The notes beneath the pieces are model-generated. The model worked only from the letters and a program-made list of their open reading frames with translations, was not told the origin of the DNA and searched no databases. Source: Bacteroidota bacterium (GTDB lineage: Bacteria; Bacteroidota; Bacteroidia; Bacteroidales; JAAUTT01). Taken from it: 14,584 nucleotides of DNA. Below, piece by piece: positions 1-6,229 of the stretch; positions within the stretch are counted from its first letter, which is position 1, and each line of letters opens with the position of its first letter. A program made the position numbers and the translations under genes. The DNA lies in contig JAEYWD010000122.1 in the NCBI GenBank assembly GCA_023429135.1, forward strand, positions 1 through 14,584, given 5' to 3'.

Positions 1-101
1 TTCCTGGCCATCGTTTCAAGCGCTTCAAAAACAGAATTCTCAGGCTGAACATAAAAATAGTCCGATCCTTTCCTCTTTAGTATATCACGTACTTTGTCCA
101 T
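1..101 (-). CDS. CBS-domain protein, N-terminal fragment
   Basis: Only the first 33 codons lie in the window; the gene runs off the left edge. Translation from the ATG at 99-101 starts MDKVRDILKRKGSDYF and continues with a VQPENSVFEALETMA stretch. This is the usual opening of small two-CBS-domain proteins: a 'VRDIL' helix, a 'V.P..SV.EAL..M' strand-helix, then the first CBS motif. Such proteins of about 140 residues bind adenosyl ligands such as AMP, ATP or S-adenosylmethionine and often act as energy sensors. The ligand here cannot be judged because the binding residues are outside the window. No Shine-Dalgarno is seen. A 16-bp palindrome lies 41 bp upstream of the start. Family call is fairly secure for a fragment; a CBS domain attached to a larger protein is possible. 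Confidence 0.7.
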   Translation of the reverse strand, partial: MDKVRDILKRKGSDYFYVQPENSVFEALETMAR

Positions 102-141
102 GGGTAAAAAAATTAATTAGTATTTCAGAAGGCTTTTTCAA

Positions 142-157
142 GTTATATGCATATAAC
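142..157. promoter_or_regulatory. Perfect 16-bp palindrome upstream of the CBS gene
   Basis: GTTATATGCATATAAC is identical to its own reverse complement. It lies 41 bp upstream of the CBS-protein ATG. On the minus strand it abuts a TTG that could serve as a -33 element about 19 nt from an AT-rich TAATTAAT (a weak match to the -7 consensus). A homodimeric repressor or activator site is the simplest reading. On the plus strand it is followed by AAA and seven T residues, so it could also act as a small terminator, but no plus-strand gene precedes it. Confidence 0.4.
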
Positions 158-198
158 AAATTTTTTTGCCTGAAGTTTAAAATGTGAGAATAATTCAG

Positions 199-299
199 CC
201 GACAGTCGACAGACAAAGGACCATGGCCGAATGCGGAATACAAGTCGATAGTCCATGGCCAATACATATACAAGTTGATTGACAATGGTCGACGGTGGC
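199..299. repeat. Diverged intergenic repeat, copy A
   Basis: A run of degenerate units built around GTCGAC, GTCCATGG and GACAATGG. It shares long words with the minus strand of the 3697-3890 tract: CAGTCGACAGACA (203-215 here, 3782-3794 there inverted) and AATACAAGTCGAT (237-249 here, 3827-3839 there inverted), in an order that suggests rearranged inverted copies. TCGATAGTCCATGG (245-258) recurs directly at 507-520. It does not look coding. Confidence 0.65.
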
Positions 300-340
300 T
301 ATGTTGCACAGAAATGTAGTTTTGTTTTTATGTTTTTTAA

Positions 341-395
341 GGCTGAAGGCCTTGGATAATTCAGCCCAGGGCAAAGCGAAGCGGCGCCCTGGGTT
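341..395. repeat. REP-like hairpin (CCCAGGGC...GCCCTGGG)
   Basis: CCCAGGGC (365-372) and GCCCTGGG (386-393) form a perfect 8-bp, very G+C-rich stem, extendable by one G-T and one A-T pair, around a 13-nt loop AAAGCGAAGCGGC. The flanking GGCTGAA (341-347) is complementary to TTCAGCC (360-366), giving a competing hairpin. The high G+C against A+T-rich surroundings and the nested palindromes resemble repetitive extragenic palindromes mobilised by IS200-like (RAYT) transposases. No such transposase is in the window, so the class is inferred. Confidence 0.5.
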
Positions 396-416
396 AATCA
401 AATTGAATTATTTTTG

Positions 417-463
417 GTGGCGTGAAAACATGTTAAAAAGGGCTTTATGCTTAACATCGCCAC
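417..463. other. Bulged stem-loop in intergenic DNA
   Basis: GTGGCG (417-422) pairs with CGCCAC (458-463), and ATGTTAA (430-436) pairs with TTAACAT (451-457). This gives 13 base pairs interrupted by a one-sided 7-nt bulge (423-429) around a 14-nt loop. It lies about 95 nt past the stop of the M23 gene on the minus strand. The T-rich tail of an intrinsic terminator is missing, so it may instead be a transcript-stabilising or processing structure, or a relic of a mobile repeat. Confidence 0.4.
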
Positions 464-506
464 AATTGTGATTCTATTAATATCAACAATAATATACAAC
501 AGAGCC

Positions 507-520
507 TCGATAGTCCATGG
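507..520 (+). repeat. Extra copy of intergenic repeat word
   Basis: TCGATAGTCCATGG is an exact 14-nt direct copy of 245-258 in repeat copy A. It is isolated here, between the bulged stem-loop and the 3' end of the M23 gene, and supports these words being a spread family rather than local slippage. Confidence 0.5.
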
Positions 521-558
521 TGACTCTATTAGACTGCGCCGATCGTAGGTTTCTTCTA

Positions 559-1362
559 TTATTGCACCCGGAGCCTGGTTCCTATCTTTAATATGCTTGA
601 TTGTTTTATACCGTTCAGCTTGCATATTGTACTTACGTTTGTTCCGTAATGGCGCGATAACGAATACAGTGTATCACCCTTTTTGATGGTATGGTACTTT
701 TTTACCTCTGCCAAATCGTCGGCGGTCTCTGTTTTCTTCTTGGATTTATCTTTCACCTCTTTCACAGGTTTTTCCTTCTCCTGTTTCTCATTTTTTAAAA
801 GCACCCACGACTTAACATTCAGCTCATTAAAGTTAAAGAAATGCTCTGCATTCAGCGACTTGCCCCCTTTACGGATTTCGAAATGCAAATGATCCGTAGT
901 AGCCCTTCCGGTACGGCCGCCAAGACCAAGCGGAGTTCCATACTTTATGGTATCGCCATTTTTAACTAGTGCCTTGCTTAGATGAGAATAATAGGTTTCG
1001 AGGTTTTTCGGGTGTTTCAAAATCACCAGAATACCATATCCGTAATAAGACTCCGCCTTTGTAACCACACCTGTAAATGCAGCCCGAACCGTATCGCCGT
1101 GTGCAAGTTTTATATCAGTTCCCGTGTGCATGCGCCCGCCACGTTTCCCATAATGACTGATTACCTTTCCTTTAACAGGCCAATAAAATGGTCCTAAAAC
1201 TGTAGTATCCAGAAAAAGAACAACTTTTGTGGAATCTTCGTAAACAGGACGTTCCTTTGCTGTTGATACTGCTTTACAACTTATAAATGACGGGATTGTT
1301 CCCGAAATTAAAACGAAGATTATTGAAAGTAATAGAGTTTTGTAATTAAATTTCTTAATCAT
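559..1362 (-). CDS. M23 peptidoglycan endopeptidase with C-terminal LysM
   Basis: A predicted envelope murein hydrolase of 267 residues. Residues 10-28 are a hydrophobic export signal ending FISC; Cys29 could be a lipidation site, though Phe at -3 is not a classical lipobox. The LytM/M23 domain covers about 60-178 with the full metal and catalytic set: H79 and D83 (HTGTD), H127 (YYSHL), and H158/H160 (DHLHFE). This predicts an active zinc enzyme cutting peptide cross-links. A Lys/Glu-rich linker (190-215) joins it to one LysM domain (222-266, YHTIKKGDTLYSLSRHYG...), which binds glycan chains. The order M23 then LysM is the reverse of E. coli NlpD. The ATG at 1360-1362 puts the signal at the N-terminus. 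It starts 27 bp after the S41 protease stop and is probably the last gene of the comEB-S41-M23 operon. No inactivating change is seen. Confidence 0.88.
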   Translation of the reverse strand: MIKKFNYKTLLLSIIFVLISGTIPSFISCKAVSTAKERPVYEDSTKVVLFLDTTVLGPFYWPVKGKVISHYGKRGGRMHTGTDIKLAHGDTVRAAFTGVVTKAESYYGYGILVILKHPKNLETYYSHLSKALVKNGDTIKYGTPLGLGGRTGRATTDHLHFEIRKGGKSLNAEHFFNFNELNVKSWVLLKNEKQEKEKPVKEVKDKSKKKTETADDLAEVKKYHTIKKGDTLYSLSRHYGTNVSTICKLNGIKQSSILKIGTRLRVQ

Positions 1363-1383
1363 GCCAAATACTAAAAGTTTATC

Positions 1384-1399
1384 AGGACATTATTGTCCT
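1384..1399 (-). other. Small hairpin over the S41 protease stop codon
   Basis: AGGACA (1384-1389) and TGTCCT (1394-1399) form a perfect 6-bp stem with a 4-nt loop. The stem-loop encloses the protease TAA (1390-1392) and sits in the 27-bp junction before the M23 start. It could damp translational coupling or mark an mRNA processing point; it is too short and lacks a T-run for a confident terminator. Confidence 0.3.
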
Positions 1400-2997
1400 T
1401 TTAACACTTCAATTGCTTTTTTGATGCTTTTATCGAGTTCAAGAACAACCGGATAAAAGCCCTCGTCATCGAAAAAGTTCCGCCCTATATTGGCAATAAG
1501 TTGATTTTCGAGCCATGGACCGGAAATTTTCAACTCCTCTTTTTCGGGTATAACACCATTGCTTTTGGAGTACTCTACAAATTCATCCAAAAGGTTTTTA
1601 TTTTGCAAAAGAGCCTTAAGCTCGTTGATATTTTTGCAGGAACCCAGACTGGAGCGCCGTTGGTCGCTATAGAGAAATGCAAATTTATAAATCAGGCCCT
1701 TTGAGAAAACCGATTCGTAATACCTGGTAATTCCGGCTGTATCAAAAGGAATAAAAACATCGGGCATTATACCGCCTCCCCCGTAAACAACTTTACCTTT
1801 GGGAGTTGTATATTTAAGCGAATCGTTAAAATGAATGCTGTCCTGAACTTCAAATTCTCTGTGTGTCATACGCTCTCCCAGCTCTTCATAATATTTATCA
1901 ACACCATTATTATATGGTTTTTGTATGCTTCTTCCAGTGGGGGTAAAATAGCGGGCAATCGTAAGTCTAATGGCTGAACCATCAGGAAGTAAAACCTGTT
2001 CCTGAACCAAACCCTTTCCAAAACTTCGGCGACCAATAACCGTCGCCCGGTCGTTATCCTGCAAAGCACCTGCAAGTACCTCACTTGCAGAGGCGCTGTA
2101 TTCATCAATAAGAAGAACCAGTGTATAATCGACACACAAACCCGAGGGCTTCGAATTTATACTTGTTTTATTCCGGGCCTTACCTTTTGTAAAAACAATA
2201 AGCTCTTTACCTCCAAGAAACTGGTCGGCAATATCGGTGGCAGAAGTTAACAATCCACCGCCGTTTCCACGAAGATCGATTATTAGTTTCTTTTTCATAC
2301 CAAGTTTATTAAGCTGCTCTATCGATTGCTTGAATTCATCGAAGGTTGTTTTTGCAAACTTGGAGATTTTCATGTATCCGATTTCGGGAGCGGGTATATA
2401 AGAAACTTCCACACTACGAAGAGGTATTTTACCCCGGGTTACAATATAATCGATCAGATCTTTCTTTCCAGACCTGAGTACACTGACTTTTACCGTAGTT
2501 CCTTCAATTCCTTTCAGGCGTTTTACAATTTGATCGCTCTTGAGCTTTACACCTGCAACAATTGTATCATTCACCTTAATAATACGATCACCGGGAAGAA
2601 TTCCGACTTTTTGGGATGGCCCGTTTGGAATGGTACTCACAACAATAACCGTATCTTCCTGAAAATTGAATTGTACCCCAATTCCTGTAAAATTTCCTTC
2701 AAGAGGTTCGTTAACGGCCTCAAGATCGGAAGCAGGAATATAAACAGAGTGTGGGTCAAGTTTTTTAAGAATGGAATTTATTGCAGTTTCTTCCAGATCG
2801 TTTCGCGAAATAGAGTCGACATAAGTATCGTCAATCATGTCGAGAACGCTGTTTACCTTATCGGCTTTGGGATAAATAAGCAACCTGTCGCTAGTACCAT
2901 ACCGGGACAATTTAATTCCGATAACAATTCCTGCAACAAGTAGAAGGGCAAATATTACGGGTAGAAAGGCAATCGTTTTTTTATTCTGAAGCATCAT
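1390..2997 (-). CDS. S41 family PDZ serine protease (C-terminal processing type)
   Basis: A tail-specific or processing protease of 535 residues, anchored by a hydrophobic N-terminus (residues 9-29) and so acting in the periplasm. A PDZ domain spans about 98-180 (GIGVQF...GILPGDRIIKVNDT), which in this family captures substrate C-termini and gates the active site. The S41 core is about 195-365. The nucleophile is predicted as S303 in SASASE, and the general base K328 in FGKG lies 25 residues later, the same spacing as Ser/Lys in E. coli Prc and the D1 processing protease. The nucleotide-binding-like DLRGNGGG strand is at 241-248. Residues 366-535 are a C-terminal extension seen in Bacteroidota members. 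The start (ATG 2995-2997) overlaps the 3' end of comEB by 17 bp, implying translational coupling. A Met-Met start leaves one codon of uncertainty. Substrates are unknown; the adjacent M23 hydrolase is a candidate by analogy with Prc and MepS. Confidence 0.92.
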   Translation of the reverse strand: MMLQNKKTIAFLPVIFALLLVAGIVIGIKLSRYGTSDRLLIYPKADKVNSVLDMIDDTYVDSISRNDLEETAINSILKKLDPHSVYIPASDLEAVNEPLEGNFTGIGVQFNFQEDTVIVVSTIPNGPSQKVGILPGDRIIKVNDTIVAGVKLKSDQIVKRLKGIEGTTVKVSVLRSGKKDLIDYIVTRGKIPLRSVEVSYIPAPEIGYMKISKFAKTTFDEFKQSIEQLNKLGMKKKLIIDLRGNGGGLLTSATDIADQFLGGKELIVFTKGKARNKTSINSKPSGLCVDYTLVLLIDEYSASASEVLAGALQDNDRATVIGRRSFGKGLVQEQVLLPDGSAIRLTIARYFTPTGRSIQKPYNNGVDKYYEELGERMTHREFEVQDSIHFNDSLKYTTPKGKVVYGGGGIMPDVFIPFDTAGITRYYESVFSKGLIYKFAFLYSDQRRSSLGSCKNINELKALLQNKNLLDEFVEYSKSNGVIPEKEELKISGPWLENQLIANIGRNFFDDEGFYPVVLELDKSIKKAIEVLKGQ

Positions 2998-3454
2998 TCT
3001 TTTCGTCCAAATTTATATATACCACATCAATTCCCGCCCTGTACAACAAATTTAATCCATCGGTAGTATGATACCGGTCGCAGAAAACAACTCTCTTTAT
3101 CCCCGATTGAATAATAAGTTTGGAACACTCCATACAGGGCGATGTTGTTACATATAACGTAGCATTCTCGCTACTATTGTTCGATTTTGCAACCTTGGTT
3201 ATCGCGTTGGCTTCAGCATGAAGCACATAAGGTTTAGTCTTAAAATCGTCGTCTTCACAAATATTTTCGAAACCAGCCGGAGTGCCGTTATAACCGTCGG
3301 AAATAATCATTTTCCCCTGCACAATAAGAGCGCCAACTTTGCGGCGTTTACAGTAGGAATTTTCAGCCCAGATTTTTGCCATTTCCAGATATCGGCGGTC
3401 GAACTGCTGTTGCTTTTCCCGGTATGGTTTCATCATGTCGGAATCGCTTGTCAT
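2981..3454 (-). CDS. comEB: Deoxycytidylate (dCMP) deaminase, ComEB family
   Basis: A cytosolic zinc deaminase of 157 residues converting dCMP to dUMP, which feeds thymidylate synthesis. The zinc site is complete: H79 and proton-shuttling E81 in HAEAN, and C107/C110 in PCMEC. The upstream GALIV...DGYNGTPAG segment (41-61), with a following Cys/Asp-rich loop, matches bacterial and phage dCMP deaminases rather than cytidine or guanine deaminases. The length is normal for the family. The ATG at 3452-3454 is used, but Met7 or Met8 would also give a complete domain. It is the first gene of the proposed comEB-S41-M23 operon, 38 bp downstream of the tRNA-Leu gene; no strong separate promoter is visible in that gap, so read-through from the tRNA promoter is possible. 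Confidence 0.92.
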   Translation of the reverse strand: MTSDSDMMKPYREKQQQFDRRYLEMAKIWAENSYCKRRKVGALIVQGKMIISDGYNGTPAGFENICEDDDFKTKPYVLHAEANAITKVAKSNNSSENATLYVTTSPCMECSKLIIQSGIKRVVFCDRYHTTDGLNLLYRAGIDVVYINLDEKNDASE

Positions 3455-3492
3455 AATATTTTGCCGATTTTATTAAGGAGGAGTTAAAAATG

Positions 3493-3576
3493 TACCCGGA
3501 GCCGGAATCGAACCGGCACAGCATTACTGCTACTGGTTTTTGAGACCAGCGCGTCTACCTATTCCGCCATCCGGGC
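3493..3576 (-). tRNA. tRNA-Leu (anticodon CAA)
   Basis: A class II tRNA of 84 nt read on the minus strand. The acceptor stem GCCCGGA / TCCGGGT pairs fully, with one G-T at position 1-72. The anticodon stem CTGGT/ACCAG encloses the loop CTCAAAA, giving anticodon CAA (3540-3542), which reads UUG. The long variable arm (AGCA...TGCT) and the T arm with GGTTCGATTCC are typical of leucine tRNAs. CCA is not encoded; the sequence after discriminator A continues CAT. The 5' end is at 3576. Confidence 0.95.
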
Positions 3577-3599
3577 ATATTTCAACGAACTTTGGGATG

Positions 3600-3630
3600 C
3601 GAATATAGAGATTTGTTCCTTATGCACAAA
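3600..3630 (-). promoter_or_regulatory. Promoter of tRNA-Leu
   Basis: On the minus strand TTTG (3630-3627) is followed by exactly 19 nt and then TATATTCG (3607-3600). This matches the Bacteroidota housekeeping consensus TTTG-N19-TAnnTTTG at all but one defined position. Transcription would begin near 3593, about 17 nt before the mature tRNA. comEB and its operon may be read through from here. Confidence 0.6.
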
Positions 3631-3696
3631 ATAAATTTTAAAGAGGAGAGGAGAAAAAGTGAAGAGTCGGAAGAAAAATGCGAAGTATACATTAAG

Positions 3697-3890
3697 AAGA
3701 CGACGGTCGTAAGACCACAGTCCACGGCCAAAATCCGCGAAAACATTGTCATTTTTGTATTCGCTGTCGTCTGTGGTCCGATGTCTGTCGACTGTATTGG
3801 CATGTATTAGCCATTGACTATCAACCATCGACTTGTATTTGACTTTAGCTGTGGACCGACGTCTGTGGACCGACGTCTGTGGACTGTTGA
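3697..3890. repeat. Diverged intergenic repeat, copy B
   Basis: A tract of degenerate units (CTGTGGACCGAC, GTCTGTCGACTG, CCATTGACTATCAACC and similar). Read on the minus strand it contains long words of the 199-299 tract, including CAGTCGACAGACA and AATACAAGTCGAT. The two tracts are therefore diverged, partly reshuffled inverted copies about 3.5 kb apart. It begins about 120 bp upstream of tRNA-Leu and ends just past the porZ stop. Confidence 0.6.
3849..3884. repeat. 14-bp tandem repeat, 2.6 units
   Basis: The unit CTGTGGACCGACGT occurs at 3849-3862, exactly again at 3863-3876, and its first 8 bases recur at 3877-3884. The perfect identity contrasts with the degenerate surroundings and suggests recent slippage within repeat copy B. 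Confidence 0.75.
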
Positions 3891-3897
3891 CTTACCT

Positions 3898-6195
3898 TTA
3901 ATTCATAAACAAAAGCTTTGTTATTTTCGTTTTGCTGCCATCTTCGTTGGTGCAAAAAATAATATATACCCCGGTCGCAACCCTCCGGCCATCGAGGTTT
4001 TTTCCATCCCAAACAACCTGACCGCCCAGGGTTGTAGTTTCAAATACAAGATTACCTGCAATATCGGTTATTTTAACATTAGCATCCTTTATTAAACCTG
4101 TAATGGTAATATTTCCATGGTAATTCGGCCGTACTGGATTAGGGAAAGCATAAACATCACCAAAATCTTCTCCGGCTTTGTTAGCATCGGAGCGATAAGA
4201 AATAATACCCCGATCGGTACCAAAAAAAACTTCGCCGGTATTATCATGAATTCCAACCGCAATAACAGTATTGGACAGAATAGGGCTATTATCCATATTA
4301 AACTGAAGTAAAGCAGAATCGCCAGCAGCAGAAACCAGGAACGCCCCTCCCCTTTCTGTTCCTATCCATTTACGGTTCGCTCCGTCCACGGCAATGGATC
4401 GTACAATTTCCTTTCCGAGTAAAGGGTCTACAATATCGGTACCCGGTCGCGGCAGCAATGGTTGTTTACCATCGGTATTCCCTTCAAAAATTTCATCGGG
4501 ATTGGCGTAAACAACTGGTCCAATATCAGTCCCGACCCAGATATCGCCATCCAGATCCTTCACAAGTGTATAAACATTGGTAACAAATTGCCCAAAAGCA
4601 TCCTTGGGTTTAAAAACAATATACTTATCGTCACTTGGGTTATCAGGTGTATTGCTTGTATTCAGAACCAGAATTCCTCCGCCTTTATTTAGTACAACCC
4701 AAACCTGATTGACATCGTCGATAACTACATCTCCCGGCAATTCCGATCCAATATAATTTCTTAAAGGATAGGCCTTCCAATCGCCGTTACGTTTCAGAAC
4801 AGATAACGTATTATTAACATGGCTGTTCGACGCCCATAAGTTTCCATCCTTATCGAAATCCATTCCCCAAACGCGAACATAGGGAGCACCAGGAATGGCT
4901 GTTTGAAGTGAGCTGTTGGCATCGTTAAAATGATTAACTACCTGACCATTTTTATAAGAAAAAATTCCCGCCCCCCATGAACTCACATATACAAGGTCCT
5001 TATCTATCGGATCGGTTCTTACAGTCATGAAGTCGGAATGTCCCCAATTGAAGAATGTTTTCCATTCTTCATTCGAAAAGGTGGAAAACTCAGCAGTATA
5101 ATATAGATTGTTATAGGATATATCCGTTCCACCAGCAGCAGCATATAATGTATTCCCCGAAAAGTAAAACGATTTTATGCGGCTACTGCTTGGTCCATTA
5201 GGCATAATTTTAGTAAAAGTACCATTGGTACGTTGTTGGATTAATCCATTGCCAAAGTCTGCTATCCATATATTTCCCTGTGAATCAGTAAATGACTCCC
5301 TGGGCTGAGCGTCTCCGTATTCGCCATATTTCCAGAGTGTGTTTTTAAGCTCAAAGTTCCTATTGTAAGTTTTAAGATTTATAGATGTAGATACATATAT
5401 ATTCTGAGCGGTAAAACTTAAGTTGTAGATATCGGTATTCTCATCCAAACCAAAACTGGACCAGTTACCATTTCGCAAATAATAAATACTGTCGCCGGCA
5501 GTTGCGGGGTTAGCATAAACTGCATACAAGGTATTGTCATCGGCAACTACCTGGCGAAAGGCCTTATTGAAGTTGGGGATATTGGTAACGAGTCGCCAGC
5601 GCGAATAATCCACGAGCAACGGATCGGTTTTATCAGCTTTGAAAATTCCTGTGCTTGTCGCTGCATACAATTCGTTCCCAAGAACTGAACAGGAATTAAC
5701 CTGCAAAAAAGTTCCATTAGGGCCGAATATGTAGGTATCTTTTATTTCGAGTTTTTCAAGATTGAGCAGCAGAATTCCGAATCCACAACTCAGGTAAGCC
5801 ATTTTGCCATCGAATAATACATGATTGATGGCCTTGTTGGCTGGTAACGATTTCCTTTTCAGATCAGAGATATTAATTATCTCCTTCCCTTTAACAATAT
5901 CAATATTTCCGTTATCGTAACCAATAACCAGCAAATTCAATTCTGTGGAAAAAGCAATTGCACTGGCACCAAAATCGGACAATCCATTAATTTTCGAAAG
6001 TTTCTCAATGCTGTTGTCGTTCAACTTATAAGCGAAAAGACTTTCGCCGGTCGAACAATAAACCTTTGAAGGCGACCAAGCAACATGAAGACCATAATTT
6101 CCGGGTAAATGCAATCGCCAGCCACCGACAGGAATCTGAGTGCGGGCAGCCAACGAAATCAAAAACAGAAAAATCGAAGCTGAAAGGAATTTCAT
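3898..6195 (-). CDS. porZ: PorZ-like type IX secretion surface protein
   Basis: A 765-residue exported beta-propeller protein. Residues 1-19 form a signal peptide (MKFLSASIFLFLISLAART). Residues about 22-680 contain many propeller-strand repeats of the 'lwvg...GI..y' kind (for example SQGNIWIADFGNGL, DLDGDIWVGTDIG, NRKWIGTERGG), enough for two propellers. Residues 682-765 (YAFPNPVRPN..., ending KITKLLFMN) are a type-A sorting domain of the type IX system. This layout and length closely match Porphyromonas gingivalis PorZ (about 776 residues), a member of the PorU-PorV-PorQ-PorZ attachment complex. That complex removes the sorting signal from cargo and joins it to A-LPS on the cell surface; PorZ binds the A-LPS. 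The gene lies 34 bp after rdgB, so the two are probably co-transcribed. No other type IX gene is in the window. A different secreted propeller protein with a sorting domain is the main alternative. Confidence 0.83.
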   Translation of the reverse strand: MKFLSASIFLFLISLAARTQIPVGGWRLHLPGNYGLHVAWSPSKVYCSTGESLFAYKLNDNSIEKLSKINGLSDFGASAIAFSTELNLLVIGYDNGNIDIVKGKEIINISDLKRKSLPANKAINHVLFDGKMAYLSCGFGILLLNLEKLEIKDTYIFGPNGTFLQVNSCSVLGNELYAATSTGIFKADKTDPLLVDYSRWRLVTNIPNFNKAFRQVVADDNTLYAVYANPATAGDSIYYLRNGNWSSFGLDENTDIYNLSFTAQNIYVSTSINLKTYNRNFELKNTLWKYGEYGDAQPRESFTDSQGNIWIADFGNGLIQQRTNGTFTKIMPNGPSSSRIKSFYFSGNTLYAAAGGTDISYNNLYYTAEFSTFSNEEWKTFFNWGHSDFMTVRTDPIDKDLVYVSSWGAGIFSYKNGQVVNHFNDANSSLQTAIPGAPYVRVWGMDFDKDGNLWASNSHVNNTLSVLKRNGDWKAYPLRNYIGSELPGDVVIDDVNQVWVVLNKGGGILVLNTSNTPDNPSDDKYIVFKPKDAFGQFVTNVYTLVKDLDGDIWVGTDIGPVVYANPDEIFEGNTDGKQPLLPRPGTDIVDPLLGKEIVRSIAVDGANRKWIGTERGGAFLVSAAGDSALLQFNMDNSPILSNTVIAVGIHDNTGEVFFGTDRGIISYRSDANKAGEDFGDVYAFPNPVRPNYHGNITITGLIKDANVKITDIAGNLVFETTTLGGQVVWDGKNLDGRRVATGVYIIFCTNEDGSKTKITKLLFMN

Positions 6196-6229
6196 GCTGA
6201 AGATTGATTCCAGTTAAAACGATTACAAA

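Larger units (their letters stand above)
102..558. other. Gene-free stretch with palindromes and intergenic repeats
   Basis: No credible gene is seen in these 457 bp; short open frames here run through repeats and palindromes and match no family I know. It holds, in order, a perfect 16-bp palindrome (142-157), a GTCGAC/GTCCATGG-type repeat tract (199-299), a REP-like hairpin (341-395), a bulged stem-loop (417-463) and a further repeat word (507-520). It separates two minus-strand transcription units, so it should contain the end of the comEB operon and the promoter of the CBS gene, though no textbook terminator with a T-run is clear. Confidence 0.7.
3577..3897. other. Gene-free stretch: tRNA promoter plus repeat tract
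   Basis: These 321 bp between tRNA-Leu and the 3' end of porZ contain the tRNA promoter (3600-3630), an A/G-rich stretch (about 3635-3696) with no recognisable signal, and the second intergenic repeat tract (3697-3890). No plausible gene and no clear terminator for porZ is seen. Confidence 0.65.

Noticed and set aside
195..401. Minus-strand open frame reading INPGRRFALPWAELS
   Set aside because: It runs through the REP-like hairpin and the repeat tract; the peptide is best explained as translation of a repeat, not a gene.
2326..2943. Long plus-strand open frame of about 205 codons opposite the S41 protease gene
   Set aside because: It is wholly antisense to the conserved PDZ/S41 coding sequence, matches no family I know, and has no upstream signals.
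3475..3543. Plus-strand AAGGAGGAG followed by ATG and a 17-codon open frame
   Set aside because: The frame is antisense to tRNA-Leu, very short and lacks any other support; the good Shine-Dalgarno match is taken as chance.
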